From positions 47,396 through 111,395 of the forward strand of contig JADHTB010000012.1 in NCBI GenBank assembly GCA_016776605.1: a stretch of 64,000 nucleotides of DNA, written 5' to 3'. Each line of letters starts with the position of its first letter. The first letter of the stretch is position 1. Position numbers and translations under genes: made by a program. The DNA is from Alphaproteobacteria bacterium (GTDB lineage Bacteria > Pseudomonadota > Alphaproteobacteria > GCA-2731375). Below the pieces are notes generated by a model. The model had not been told where the DNA came from and ran no database searches. It was given only the letters and a program-made list of their open reading frames with translations. Positions 54,781 through 63,961 of the stretch are shown here, in pieces.

Positions 54781-56166
54781 GTGCAGTATATTTCGACCCG
54801 CGGCCAAGCGCCCGACGTGAGTTTCCCCGACGCCCTGCTGACCGGCCTGGCCCGGGACGGCGGCCTGTACGTGCCCGCCGTCTGGCCACGGTTGAGCCAT
54901 GATGATCTGCGCGGGCTGGCGGGGCTGCCCTATCCGGAGGCTGCGGCGCGGATCCTGCTGCCCTTCATGGATGGCATCGAGGCGGATGAATTGCTGGCCA
55001 TGACGCGGGCCGCCTATGCCAATTTCGCCGACCCCGCCATAGCGCCCCTGCGGCAATTGTCCGAGGGACATTGGTTGATGGAGCTGTTTCACGGCCCCAC
55101 CCTGGCCTTTAAGGATGTGGCGATGCAATTGCTGGGCCGGCTGTTTGACCGGGAATTGGCGCGCCGGCAACAACGCATTACCATTGTTGGCGCAACTTCG
55201 GGTGATACCGGTTCCGCCGCGATCGAGGCGTGCCGGGACCGCGCGGCCATCGATATTTTTATTCTGCATCCCGAGGGCCGGGTTTCAGAGGTACAGCGGC
55301 GGCAAATGACCACTGTGCTGTCCGAAAATGTGCACAACATTGCCATTCAAGGCACCTTTGATGACTGTCAGGCGCTGTTGAAAGGCACCTTCAATGACCT
55401 GGCCTTTCGCGACGAGGTAACCCTGTCGGCGGTCAACTCCATCAATTGGGCCCGGGTCGTTGCCCAGGTGGTCTACTACATCACCACGGCCGTCGCTCTG
55501 GGGGCGCCGGACAGGGCCATCAGTTTCGCCGTGCCGACCGGTAATTTCGGCGGCGTCTTCGCGGGCTATGGCGCGGTGCAAATGGGCCTGCCGGTCGAAA
55601 AACTGATCGTCGCCACCAACCGCAACGATATCCTGCACCGGTTTTTCCAGACCGGCGCCTACAGCTGCGAAGATGTGGTGGCAACGCAAAGCCCATCCAT
55701 GGATATTCAGGTTGCCAGTAATTTCGAGCGTTTGTTGTTTGATCTGGCTGGCCGCGACAGCGCGACTGTCCGGCAACAGATGGCGGCGGTGGCGGAACAG
55801 GGCGGCTTTCAGGTTTCGCCGGCGGCGTTGCGGCAGGCCCATGAATTGTTCCAGTCTTACCGGGTCGACGAGGCGGCGACGACGGCAACCATGGCCGAGG
55901 TGTTTCGCGAATACGGCATCGCCATCGACCCCCATACCGCCGTTGGTCTGCGTGCCGCGCGGCAACTGATGCCCGATGGCCCGGTGGTCACGCTTTCAAC
56001 CGCCCATCCCGCCAAGTTTCCCGATGCGGTGGAAAAAGCCTGTGGCCTACGGCCGCCATTGCCAGATCATATGGCCGACCTATATGAACGCGAGGAACGC
56101 TTTGCCGTGTTGCCCAATGATTTGGCGGTATTGCAGGATCATATTCGACGCCTGCGCCGGTCTTGA
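54781..56166 (+). CDS. thrC: threonine synthase
   Basis: This 461-residue PLP enzyme turns O-phosphohomoserine into threonine. The N-terminal YISTRGQAPDVSFPDALL and the PLP lysine in HGPTLAFKDVAMQLLG are clear, followed by the phosphate loop VGATSGDTGSAAIEA and PTGNFGGVFAGYGA. A GTG eight bases after GGAG gives the typical (M)QYISTRG start; a TTG ten codons upstream has no family similarity. It lies 31 bases after the carboxypeptidase gene. Confidence 0.94.
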   Translation: MQYISTRGQAPDVSFPDALLTGLARDGGLYVPAVWPRLSHDDLRGLAGLPYPEAAARILLPFMDGIEADELLAMTRAAYANFADPAIAPLRQLSEGHWLMELFHGPTLAFKDVAMQLLGRLFDRELARRQQRITIVGATSGDTGSAAIEACRDRAAIDIFILHPEGRVSEVQRRQMTTVLSENVHNIAIQGTFDDCQALLKGTFNDLAFRDEVTLSAVNSINWARVVAQVVYYITTAVALGAPDRAISFAVPTGNFGGVFAGYGAVQMGLPVEKLIVATNRNDILHRFFQTGAYSCEDVVATQSPSMDIQVASNFERLLFDLAGRDSATVRQQMAAVAEQGGFQVSPAALRQAHELFQSYRVDEAATTATMAEVFREYGIAIDPHTAVGLRAARQLMPDGPVVTLSTAHPAKFPDAVEKACGLRPPLPDHMADLYEREERFAVLPNDLAVLQDHIRRLRRS

Positions 56167-56230
56167 CCGGCGCACCTGACCCGTTTGCCTAACTTGACCG
56201 GCAAGCCTGATTGAAAGATCGGAACCAATA

Positions 56231-57496
56231 GTGACAATCCAAATGACGACGCTCGCCAATGGCCTACGGGTCATCTCCGACAGCCGCCCGGGGATGCTGA
56301 CCACCGCCGTCGGAGTCTGGGTTGACGCCGGCGCCCGCTATGAAACCACCGCCAACAATGGCGTTGCCCATATGTTGGAGCATATGGCCTTCAAGGGCAC
56401 GGACAGCCGCAGCGCCCAGGATATCGCGGTGGAGATCGAAAGTGTCGGCGGCCATCTGAACGCCTATACCTCGCGCGAGCATACCGCCTATTTCGTCCGC
56501 ATCATGAAAGAGGACCTGGCCCTCAGCATCGATATTCTATCGGATATCCTGCAACGCTCGACCTTCGCGGAGGAGGAATTGGTGCGGGAGCGGACCGTGG
56601 TGATCCAGGAAATCGGCCAGTCGGAAGATACTCCGGACGACATTATTTTTGACCGGCTGCAGGAGGTTTCGTTTCCCGGTCAGGCCCTGGGCCGGTCCAT
56701 CCTGGGCCCCGTTGAAGGGGTGGCCAACATGGGCCGGCAGGTTCTGTTCGATTTCATGGCGGAGCATTACTCCGCTTCCCGCCTGTTGCTCTGTGCCGCC
56801 GGCGCGGTCGAGCACGATGTCCTGGTGGGTCTGGCCGAAAAGCAATTCGGCGGGCTGCGCCGCGGCGAGGATAATCCCTTTGAGCCGGCCCAATTTCAGG
56901 GCGGCGACCGGCGCGACGAGCGGGATCTGGAACAGGTCCATTTTGCTCTTGCCCTTCCCGCCCTGTCCTATGACGACGACGACTTTTACCCCATGCAGGT
57001 AATGTCGTCGGTGCTGGGGGGCGGTATGTCGTCACGGCTATTCCAGGAAGTCCGGGAAAAACGGGGCCTGTGTTATTCCATCTTCTGCTTTGCCTCGTCT
57101 TATAAGGATACCGGGGCGTTCACCATCTATGCCGGGACGGGGGCCGATCAGATTGGCGAACTGGTGCCGGTGATTTGCGATGAGATGCTGCGCCTGAGCA
57201 GCGATGCCGATCACGAAGAGGTTGCCCGCGCCCGCAATCAGTTGAAGGCCGGCACCTTGATGTCATTGGAAAGTTCGGCCGCGCGGGCCGAACAATTGGC
57301 GCGGCAGACCCTGGTATTCGGCCGCCAGATCCCGCTGGAAGAGTTGATCTCGCGGATTGACGCGGTGGATGTGGCTGCCGTACGCCGGGTGGCGGGCCGG
57401 ATTGCCACCGCCGGCCATCCCGCCGTGGCTGCCCTGGGCCCCATCGCGGGACTTGCCAGCCAGGCCGATATTGCGGCAAGATTTGCCAGAGGCTAG
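56231..57496 (+). CDS. M16 family zinc protease (mitochondrial processing peptidase-like)
   Basis: This 421-residue peptidase has the inverted zinc motif HMLEHMAFKGTDSR (HxxEH) and the downstream glutamate in ELVRERTVVIQEIGQSEDTP. The C-terminal inactive-like half contains GGGMSSRLFQEVREKRGLCYSI. It starts at GTG. Alphaproteobacterial members are the closest relatives of the mitochondrial processing peptidase beta subunit. It follows thrC in the same direction, a common linkage in alphaproteobacteria. Confidence 0.94.
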   Translation: MTIQMTTLANGLRVISDSRPGMLTTAVGVWVDAGARYETTANNGVAHMLEHMAFKGTDSRSAQDIAVEIESVGGHLNAYTSREHTAYFVRIMKEDLALSIDILSDILQRSTFAEEELVRERTVVIQEIGQSEDTPDDIIFDRLQEVSFPGQALGRSILGPVEGVANMGRQVLFDFMAEHYSASRLLLCAAGAVEHDVLVGLAEKQFGGLRRGEDNPFEPAQFQGGDRRDERDLEQVHFALALPALSYDDDDFYPMQVMSSVLGGGMSSRLFQEVREKRGLCYSIFCFASSYKDTGAFTIYAGTGADQIGELVPVICDEMLRLSSDADHEEVARARNQLKAGTLMSLESSAARAEQLARQTLVFGRQIPLEELISRIDAVDVAAVRRVAGRIATAGHPAVAALGPIAGLASQADIAARFARG

Positions 57497-57543
57497 CGCA
57501 AGTTCAAATTATACGGGGATAGCAACTGTGACGGATCGACGGC

Positions 57544-58140
57544 GTGTCTGCATTTCTGCGTAATCCGCCCTGGCTTGGCAGTCCGCCGGCGCTAAAGGGC
57601 GGCCGGATCTATCTGCGTGCGCCGCAATTGGCCGATTGGTCCGCCTGGGCGCGCCTGCGCGCGGCCTCCCGCGACTTTCTGACACCGTGGGAGCCAACCT
57701 GGTTGGAAGATGAATTGACCAGGAACGCCTATCGGCGGCGTTTGCGCCGCTATAGCCGCGATGCCCGCGACGGTGTCGGCTATGCATTTTTCGTGTTTCG
57801 CCGGGAAGATGACCGCCTGATGGGCGGCATTACCCTGTCCAATGTACGCCGCGGCGTCACCCAATCCTGTTCCATGGGCTATTGGATGGGCCAGCAATTC
57901 GCGGGACAAGGCCTGATGCAGGATGGCGTTTTGACCAGCCTGCCGTTTGTCTTTGACGAGCTGGGTCTGCATCGCCTGGAAGCCGCCTGTCTGCCAACCA
58001 ATGACGCATCCACAAGGGTTTTGTTGAAAACCGGCTTTCGCAAGGAAGGCTTCGCCCGGAAGTATCTGCGCATCAATGGCAAGTGGAGCGACCATGTGCT
58101 GTTCGCCATGTTGCAGACCGACCGCAAAGACGAGACCTGA
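57544..58140 (+). CDS. GNAT acetyltransferase (RimJ/RimL type)
   Basis: This 198-residue N-acetyltransferase starts at GTG (MSAFLRNPPW). The fold's acetyl-CoA loop is YWMGQQFAGQGLMQDGV, with IYLRAPQLADWSAWARLR at the start and LHRLEAACLPTNDASTRVLLKTGF near the end. RimJ members acetylate N-termini of ribosomal and other proteins. Position after the M16 gene is conserved in many alphaproteobacteria. Confidence 0.92.
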   Translation: MSAFLRNPPWLGSPPALKGGRIYLRAPQLADWSAWARLRAASRDFLTPWEPTWLEDELTRNAYRRRLRRYSRDARDGVGYAFFVFRREDDRLMGGITLSNVRRGVTQSCSMGYWMGQQFAGQGLMQDGVLTSLPFVFDELGLHRLEAACLPTNDASTRVLLKTGFRKEGFARKYLRINGKWSDHVLFAMLQTDRKDET

Positions 58141-58169
58141 CGGGCTCCTATCATTGCAGGTTAGTATAA

Positions 58170-58496
58170 ATGCCATTTCGTGCCAATGACGCGGGCGTCG
58201 CCATCGCGGTACGCCTGCGGCCCGGCGCCTCGGCTAATCGGATCGATGGTATTCAGGCCCTGGCGGATGGCGGCGTATGCCTGTCGGTGCGGGTCACGGC
58301 AGTGCCGGAAAAGGGCAAGGCCAATCAGGCGATGATCAAGCTGCTGGCCAAGGCATGGCATGTGCCGCGCGGTAATCTGGCGGTGATCGCCGGCGCCAAG
58401 CAGCGCATCAAGACCTTATTTCTGCAGGGCGAGCCGGCTGCCCATATGCATATGCTGAACGAATGGCGTCGGACATACGCACCGGTTGAAGACTAA
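58170..58496 (+). CDS. YggU/DUF167 family protein
   Basis: This 108-residue protein has VRLRPGASANRIDGI at the start and the DUF167 signature VTAVPEKGKANQAMIKLLAKAW followed by GNLAVIAGAKQRIKTLFL. Function is unknown; a role in nucleic-acid binding has been suggested for the fold. It is the last gene of the plus-strand run, convergent with the EAL protein gene. Start ATG with no strong ribosome site. Confidence 0.9.
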   Translation: MPFRANDAGVAIAVRLRPGASANRIDGIQALADGGVCLSVRVTAVPEKGKANQAMIKLLAKAWHVPRGNLAVIAGAKQRIKTLFLQGEPAAHMHMLNEWRRTYAPVED

Positions 58497-58516
58497 TTGC
58501 TTTGAATTTTTGGAAT

Positions 58517-60244
58517 TCAGGCCGTGGGGACCATTTGCAAGGCGGGTGCGTCCCAGGGGCGTTCCAGGGTCGGGGCACCAAAATGATAGCCCTGCAGGTA
58601 CTTGACGCCGCGGTCGCGCAACGCCTGGGCCTCGTCTTCGGTCTCCACGCATTCGCCGACCACCTCGGCGCCGAAGCCTTCCGCTAAATCCAGCAAGGTC
58701 TGGACGAACAATTGGTTTTCCTTGTTTTCGTGTAGGTCTTTTACAAACTGGCCGTCTATTTTTACAATATCCACGGCCAGGCTTTTTAAATGCCGGTACG
58801 AGGTATAACCGGCGCCAAAATCGTCCAGTGCGATACGGCAGCCAAGATCGCGTAATTTGTTGGCGAAGCGGGCCGTTTCCTCGAAGTCCATCATCGCCAC
58901 GGTTTCCGTGATTTCGAATATCAGCCGGTCGGCGACGCTGGAATGCATATGCACCAGGGATAACAGGTGGTCCAAGGTGGAGGGGTCGGTCGCGGTCATG
59001 CCGGATATATTGACCGCCAGATTGACGTGCTTGACCTCCTCCATCTCATTGAGGGCAAGTTCCAGGGTGTATTTATCCAGGCGGCGGATCAGGCCCAATT
59101 TCTCAACTACCGGAATGAACAGACCGGCGGGAACCAAATCGCCGTTTTCATTCAACATGCGCAACAGGCATTCATACAAGTGGGTTTCGCCGGTAACGCC
59201 GTCGACGATGGGCTGTACGGCGAAGGTCAGGCGGCCATCTTTCATGGCCCGCATGACAGCATCGCCCGTGGCCAGGGATTTGCGCCGGGCGATATCGCGG
59301 TTGGTCGAGTTACGGAACAACGCAAAGCGGTCCCGCCCCTGCTGTTTTGCTTTCGACAGGGCCTCTTCGGACCGGCCCATGGCTTCGCGGCTGTTGACGG
59401 CATCTTTTGGTAAAAGCACGCCGCCCAGGGACAGCGTCACCGCCAAGGGTCCGGCATCGGTTTCAACTTCGTGTTGGCGGCTGGAGGAAAGAATTTGTTC
59501 CGCTATCTTGCGCAAATCCGTATCCGTGGTGTCAGTCAACACCAGGCCGAACTGATTGCCCCCGGCCCGGCCGATGATATCTTCAAACCCGGCGTAGTCC
59601 TCGATCCGTTTGCCAATATCTGTAATCACGGCATCGGCGATATCAAAGCCATAGGCGTCGTTCAGCATGCCCAGCCGATCAATGTTGACCAAAAGATAAG
59701 CCGCCGACTTATTTGTCTCGTGGCAGCCTGTCAGGACTTCGTCCAAGGCTTCCTGCAGGCTGGCGCGGTTCAGATGGCCGGTTAGCGCGTCGAAATAAGC
59801 CAACCGCTCCAAATCATTTTCGTGCTTTTTCCACTGCGTGACCACGCGCATCAGGCCGTAAAACCGCGCCGGCTTGCCTTCGGCGTCCAGCTCGACGTTG
59901 CCGCGCTCGTCAATCCATTCGAAGGCGCCGTCAGACCGGCGATGTTTGAATTCACACACATAGGCGGTGCCATCTTCAAGCAGCTGGGATAAGGCAATGG
60001 CCCGCGCCGGCAAATCGTCCGGGGCAATCCGCAGCTGCATTTCGGCGGCCAGGCAGGGAATGTCCTTGCCCGTCATGCCAAGAACTTCCGGTGCGCCCGC
60101 CGACCATTCCACTTGACCGGATTGGATATCCCAACAATAAGCAGCCTGCCCCGCCACGCTGACCGTTCGGGCGAGCACGTCAAGGTCCCAGAGAAGACCA
60201 GAATTGACGGATGGTTTCGGCGACAGGGACCGCATGATCATCAC
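58517..60244 (-). CDS. PAS-GGDEF-EAL protein with degenerate GGDEF (probable c-di-GMP phosphodiesterase)
   Basis: The 575-residue cytoplasmic protein has a PAS domain (about 28-135), a GGDEF domain (about 145-300) and an EAL domain (about 315-560). The GGDEF signature reads AGGNQF, with both acidic catalytic residues changed to amides, so cyclase activity is unlikely. The EAL site looks active: YECLLR, AVNISGM, FEITETVAMM, LDDFGAGYTSY, VKIDGQFVKDL and GECVETEDEAQAL. It probably degrades c-di-GMP, perhaps with GTP or a PAS ligand as a switch. Monocistronic. Confidence 0.92.
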   Translation of the reverse strand: MMIMRSLSPKPSVNSGLLWDLDVLARTVSVAGQAAYCWDIQSGQVEWSAGAPEVLGMTGKDIPCLAAEMQLRIAPDDLPARAIALSQLLEDGTAYVCEFKHRRSDGAFEWIDERGNVELDAEGKPARFYGLMRVVTQWKKHENDLERLAYFDALTGHLNRASLQEALDEVLTGCHETNKSAAYLLVNIDRLGMLNDAYGFDIADAVITDIGKRIEDYAGFEDIIGRAGGNQFGLVLTDTTDTDLRKIAEQILSSSRQHEVETDAGPLAVTLSLGGVLLPKDAVNSREAMGRSEEALSKAKQQGRDRFALFRNSTNRDIARRKSLATGDAVMRAMKDGRLTFAVQPIVDGVTGETHLYECLLRMLNENGDLVPAGLFIPVVEKLGLIRRLDKYTLELALNEMEEVKHVNLAVNISGMTATDPSTLDHLLSLVHMHSSVADRLIFEITETVAMMDFEETARFANKLRDLGCRIALDDFGAGYTSYRHLKSLAVDIVKIDGQFVKDLHENKENQLFVQTLLDLAEGFGAEVVGECVETEDEAQALRDRGVKYLQGYHFGAPTLERPWDAPALQMVPTA

Positions 60245-60386
60245 ATTAATAAAGATGGGCTAACTGCCGCATCGGTAAGTGTGAAGTCTATCTGCCCAGG
60301 AGTTAAGAAACCCGAAATGTGGATAGTTAATAATTTTCCAGTAAAGACCGCAATCGAACTTGCCATTCGGATGGTATTAAAGCGAA

Positions 60387-61094
60387 CTAGTCGGCAAATC
60401 GAAGACGTGACAATTCGCGCAACAAATAAGCCAACAAATTGACCGCCAATGAAACCAGCAGCAGAACGATACCCAGGCCCAAGGCCTTGGCCAGATCGCC
60501 CTTGCTGGCCTCCAGGGCGATTGTCGTGGTCATCACGCGGGTCACATGATCGATATTGCCGCCGACGATCATCACCGCACCGACCTCCGCCGTGGCCCGG
60601 CCAAAGCCGGCCAGCACCGCCGTCAAAAGGGCAAAACGGCCATCCCATAGCAGGACCGACAGTTGCCCCAGGGGAGAAACCCCAAGCGATTGTAGTTGTT
60701 CGCGGTATTCCAGCCACATCTCTTCCATCACCTGGCGGCTCAAGGCGGCAATGATCGGAAGAACCAGAATGAATTGCGCGATGATCATGGCCGTGGGCGT
60801 AAACAACAGGCCAAAGACGCCAAACGGACCGGCCCGGGACAGGGCGAGATAGACCGCCAAACCCACCACGACCGGGGGCAGCCCCATCAGGGCGTTTAGA
60901 AAAACCACCAGAACCCGCCGGCCGGGAAAGCGGAACAGCGCGGCCATGGCGCCGATCGGCAGGCCGACGATGGTGGCGATTGCCACGGCGGTCAAACTGA
61001 CCTGTAGGGAGAGCGTAACGATGTCGCGCAAATAGCCGTCACCCCGGCTCAACAGCTCGAACGCGCTGGCCAGCGCCGGCCATAGATCCGTCAA
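60387..61094 (-). CDS. tungstate/molybdate-type ABC transporter permease (TupB-like)
   Basis: This 235-residue membrane protein has about five or six hydrophobic helices and the permease loop LGVSPLGQLSVLLWDG...GFGRATAEVGAVMIVGGNI, which with LMGLPPVVVGLAVYL is typical of TupB/WtpB-like permeases. It starts at TTG within the stop of the deacetylase gene (TTGA). No binding protein (TupA) or ATPase (TupC) lies next to it, which is unusual: these permeases normally sit in three-gene operons. Oxyanion uptake would fit a cell with molybdenum hydroxylases. Confidence 0.85.
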   Translation of the reverse strand: MTDLWPALASAFELLSRGDGYLRDIVTLSLQVSLTAVAIATIVGLPIGAMAALFRFPGRRVLVVFLNALMGLPPVVVGLAVYLALSRAGPFGVFGLLFTPTAMIIAQFILVLPIIAALSRQVMEEMWLEYREQLQSLGVSPLGQLSVLLWDGRFALLTAVLAGFGRATAEVGAVMIVGGNIDHVTRVMTTTIALEASKGDLAKALGLGIVLLLVSLAVNLLAYLLRELSRLRFAD

Positions 61095-62026
61095 TTGCCC
61101 GGTCCGGTTGGGGCTGCGGGTTGCGGCATTTGGGTCCGGAAGCTTTCGGCGATTTCACCGGCGGTGGTGAACCACAGACCATCCATTTGCCGCAGGTGCG
61201 CCAGAATTTGGTCCAGATAACGAATGCGTTGAGGTTGCCCGGCAACCCAGGGGTGCAGGCCAAGGCTCATCATGCGCGCACTTGCCGCGCTGTCTTCGTA
61301 CAGACGGTCGGCGGCCTCGGTTACAATTTGGCCATAGCGCGGCGCGGTCAATTGGCGCAGGGCCATCAGCGTGGCATCGTCCCATTCCACATGATAGGGC
61401 AGGGATACCAGGGGCGGGGACTGGGTCAGCCAATAGGGTTGGTCGTCATTGGGCCAATCGCCAAGATAATCGGCCCCGGCGGTGGCCAGCAGTTGCGGGG
61501 TACGCGGACTTTCACCAAAATCCTGGCCGATCCAGCCGACCCGTTCGGCGCCGCTGCTTTGACGCACCACGGCCATGGCATTGGCAATATAGTCTTCTTC
61601 CTCGGCCGCGCTCATGCGGGCGCTGATCATGCGCGTTGCGTAATTGCCGTGGGCCGCGATTTCATAGCCCCGGCGCAGGCATGCCTCGATCAATTGCGGC
61701 CGCTCCCGGCACAGGGCGGCATTGGCGGCTACGGTGACCGGGATCTGATAGCGGTCCAGCACCTCCAGCAGCCGAAAAACGCCGACCCGGTTGCCGTATT
61801 CCCGTGTCGAAAAGGTCCGGTAGTCGGGGAAGAAATTGCCGAATTCGCCGCGAAAGCGGGCATCCCGGATGGCGGATGCCGGGGCTTGCAGTTCCCATTG
61901 TTCCAGGTGCAGAACGACCCATATAGCCAGCCGCTTGCCGCCGGGCCAGACCAGGGCTGGCCGGGTGGGGATCGCGGAATAGGCATAAAGGTCGTGATCC
62001 ATGCCGGGTGCGCGGTAATTAGGCAT
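61091..62026 (-). CDS. polysaccharide deacetylase family protein (NodB fold, PuuE-like)
   Basis: This 311-residue protein of the NodB-homology family has RLAIWVVLHLEQWEL, the capping GNRVGVFRLLEVLDRYQIPVT, the metal region AAHGNYATRMIS and the later LSLGLHPWVAGQPQRIRYLD. The pattern is nearer PuuE-type allantoinase and related amide hydrolases than true chitin deacetylases. GGGAGGTG before the ATG (MPNYRAPG) supports this start rather than one 33 codons upstream inside the neighbour. It overlaps its paralogue upstream by 8 bases and the permease downstream by 4. Confidence 0.88.
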   Translation of the reverse strand: MPNYRAPGMDHDLYAYSAIPTRPALVWPGGKRLAIWVVLHLEQWELQAPASAIRDARFRGEFGNFFPDYRTFSTREYGNRVGVFRLLEVLDRYQIPVTVAANAALCRERPQLIEACLRRGYEIAAHGNYATRMISARMSAAEEEDYIANAMAVVRQSSGAERVGWIGQDFGESPRTPQLLATAGADYLGDWPNDDQPYWLTQSPPLVSLPYHVEWDDATLMALRQLTAPRYGQIVTEAADRLYEDSAASARMMSLGLHPWVAGQPQRIRYLDQILAHLRQMDGLWFTTAGEIAESFRTQMPQPAAPTGPGN

Positions 62027-62927
62027 TGGCACCTCCCGCGCCCAGGTGTGCGGTGACCTGATCCCACATCTGATCATAATACCAATCCGCGATTTCCTCG
62101 CCCGTGGCCTGCCAGACGCCATCATGGGAGAGGATGTAATCCAGCGCCTTTTCCAGATAGCCGATGCGGTGCGGCTGCCCCATCATATAAGGGTGCAGGG
62201 CGAGGCACATGACGCGGGGTTGCGCCGCCCCCTCGGCATAAACGGTATCGAAATAGTCCCGCACCATGACCAGGAAATCGTCCGCCTCCTGGGCCCGGTT
62301 GTGCAGCACCGCATCGTTCAGCTCCATTGAGTAGGGCACGGTTAAAAGGCGGCCCTGGCGCACGTTCATGGGTCCCGGCTGGTCGTCGTGATACCAATCA
62401 GCGTAATATTTGATGCCCGCTTCGGCCACCAGATCCGGGGTGTTCAGGGTATGGGATGCCGCCGGCGAGAACCAGCCGGGCAATTGCCGCCCGGTCAGGC
62501 GGCGATAGGTGTCGACACTATCCTGGATGATCGCCCGTTCATCCGCCTCCGCCAGACCCCACAGATATTGCGTGTTATAGATGCCGTGGCATAGCACATC
62601 CCAGTTTCTTTCCTCGCAGGCGGCCATGATCTCGGGATAATGCTCGAACACACTCAGGTTCAGCGAGACGGTGCAGCGCACATTGAAGCGGTCCATGACA
62701 TCAATCATGCGCCACAGACCGACCCGGTTGCCATAGTCCTTGAGGCCATAGCCCAGAACATCCGGATGGGGCATGCGCGGCCAGGGGTCGCGGATCCGCA
62801 CCGGGTCGGGCAGATATTCGTAATGTTCAATATTGGGACAGACCCACAAAGCCACCCGCGCCCCGTTCGGCAGTTTCAATTGCGGCCGGTCGTTGATCGG
62901 CGAATAGGTCAGGCGTTGCTGTGTCAT
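62019..62927 (-). CDS. polysaccharide deacetylase family protein (NodB fold, PuuE-like)
   Basis: This 302-residue paralogue of the next gene has ARVALWVCPNIEHYEYL, GNRVGLWRMIDVMDRFNVR, DVLCHGIYNTQYLWG, ASHTLNTPDLVAEAG and LALHPYMMGQPHRIGYLEKAL. The ATG after GGAGC (MTQQRLTYSP) is chosen; a longer frame runs into the divergent SMP-30 promoter. The tandem pair differs enough to be functionally distinct. Likely hydrolyses an N-acyl or cyclic amide (allantoin-like) bond in the cytoplasm, since no signal peptide is seen. Confidence 0.88.
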   Translation of the reverse strand: MTQQRLTYSPINDRPQLKLPNGARVALWVCPNIEHYEYLPDPVRIRDPWPRMPHPDVLGYGLKDYGNRVGLWRMIDVMDRFNVRCTVSLNLSVFEHYPEIMAACEERNWDVLCHGIYNTQYLWGLAEADERAIIQDSVDTYRRLTGRQLPGWFSPAASHTLNTPDLVAEAGIKYYADWYHDDQPGPMNVRQGRLLTVPYSMELNDAVLHNRAQEADDFLVMVRDYFDTVYAEGAAQPRVMCLALHPYMMGQPHRIGYLEKALDYILSHDGVWQATGEEIADWYYDQMWDQVTAHLGAGGANA

Positions 62928-63040
62928 GTGGCGTTGCTCCGGTCTGTCATGGTCTAAATCTTGCCACAGGCTTGAGCCAGACCCAAGCTCGGCGCACAAT
63001 GGCGGCTCTCTTTCCACCCAACCGATGCCGGAGCCGCACC

Positions 63041-63961
63041 ATGTACCCTCAACCAACCGTGATAGAGCCCACCGTCTTTGCCCAGGTGCCCGATGAATTG
63101 CAGCTGATGGACAAGGATTCGCACATGTCCCGCGACATCTTCCGTGGCCGGCCCCTGGGCTCGTTTCTGGAAGGGCCGTCGTTTGACCGTGCCGGTAATC
63201 TCTACGTGGTTGATATTGCCCATGGCCGGGTTTTCAAAATATCCCCTGGCGGCGAATTCGAGGTGGCCGCCGATTATGACGGCAGCCCCAATGGACTGAA
63301 AATTCACCAGGACGGCCGCATCTTCGTGGCCGACCGGCGAAATGGCATCATGGAAATCGATCCGGTGAATGGCAAGGTTTCAACCTATATCGGGCCGAAT
63401 AAAATACCCGGTTACAAGGGCGTGAATGACCTGTTCTTTGCCTCGAACGGTGATCTTTATTTCACCGATCAGGGCGACACCGGCCTGCATGATCCCACCG
63501 GGCGGGTGTTTCGCCAGGATGGCAAAGGCACCCTGCATTGCCTGATCGACAATGTGCCCAGCCCCAATGGCCTGGTGATGGACCCAAGCGAAAGCCAGCT
63601 TTACATCGCCGTGACCCGGACCAATTCGGTCTGGCGCATGCCCTTCCGCCAGGATGGCAGCATCAACCGGGTGGGCCTGTTCGCGCAACTGGTTGGCGGC
63701 ATGGGACCCGACGGCATGGCCATGGATGTGGACGGTAACCTTAGCATCGCGCATGCCGGTTTTGGCGCCGTCTGGCTGTTCTCTGCCCTGGGCCTGCCGA
63801 TCTATAAGATCCCCGATCCCGACGGCAGTCTGCTGACCACCAATCTGGCCTATGGCGGCCCGGACAATCGTTCGTTGTTCATCACCTCGTCGTTCAGCGG
63901 CAAGATCCTGCGGGCCGAGCTGCCCACGCCGGGACAGATCATGTATTCCCATATGGATTAA
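63041..63961 (+). CDS. SMP-30/gluconolactonase family protein
   Basis: The 306-residue six-bladed beta-propeller has the family metal Glu in SFLEGPSFDRAGNLYVVD, the Asn in VPSPNGLVMDPSESQLYIA and the Asp in GGMGPDGMAMDVDGNL. These calcium-dependent enzymes open sugar lactones or related esters. The ATG (MYPQPTVIEP) with GGAG upstream is used; an in-frame start 40 codons earlier overlaps the divergent deacetylase gene. Divergent placement suggests a pathway shared with the deacetylases, by inference only. Confidence 0.9.
   Translation: MYPQPTVIEPTVFAQVPDELQLMDKDSHMSRDIFRGRPLGSFLEGPSFDRAGNLYVVDIAHGRVFKISPGGEFEVAADYDGSPNGLKIHQDGRIFVADRRNGIMEIDPVNGKVSTYIGPNKIPGYKGVNDLFFASNGDLYFTDQGDTGLHDPTGRVFRQDGKGTLHCLIDNVPSPNGLVMDPSESQLYIAVTRTNSVWRMPFRQDGSINRVGLFAQLVGGMGPDGMAMDVDGNLSIAHAGFGAVWLFSALGLPIYKIPDPDGSLLTTNLAYGGPDNRSLFITSSFSGKILRAELPTPGQIMYSHMD

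Noticed and set aside
58517..60244. Active diguanylate cyclase
   Set aside because: The GGDEF signature is AGGNQF, missing both acidic catalytic residues.
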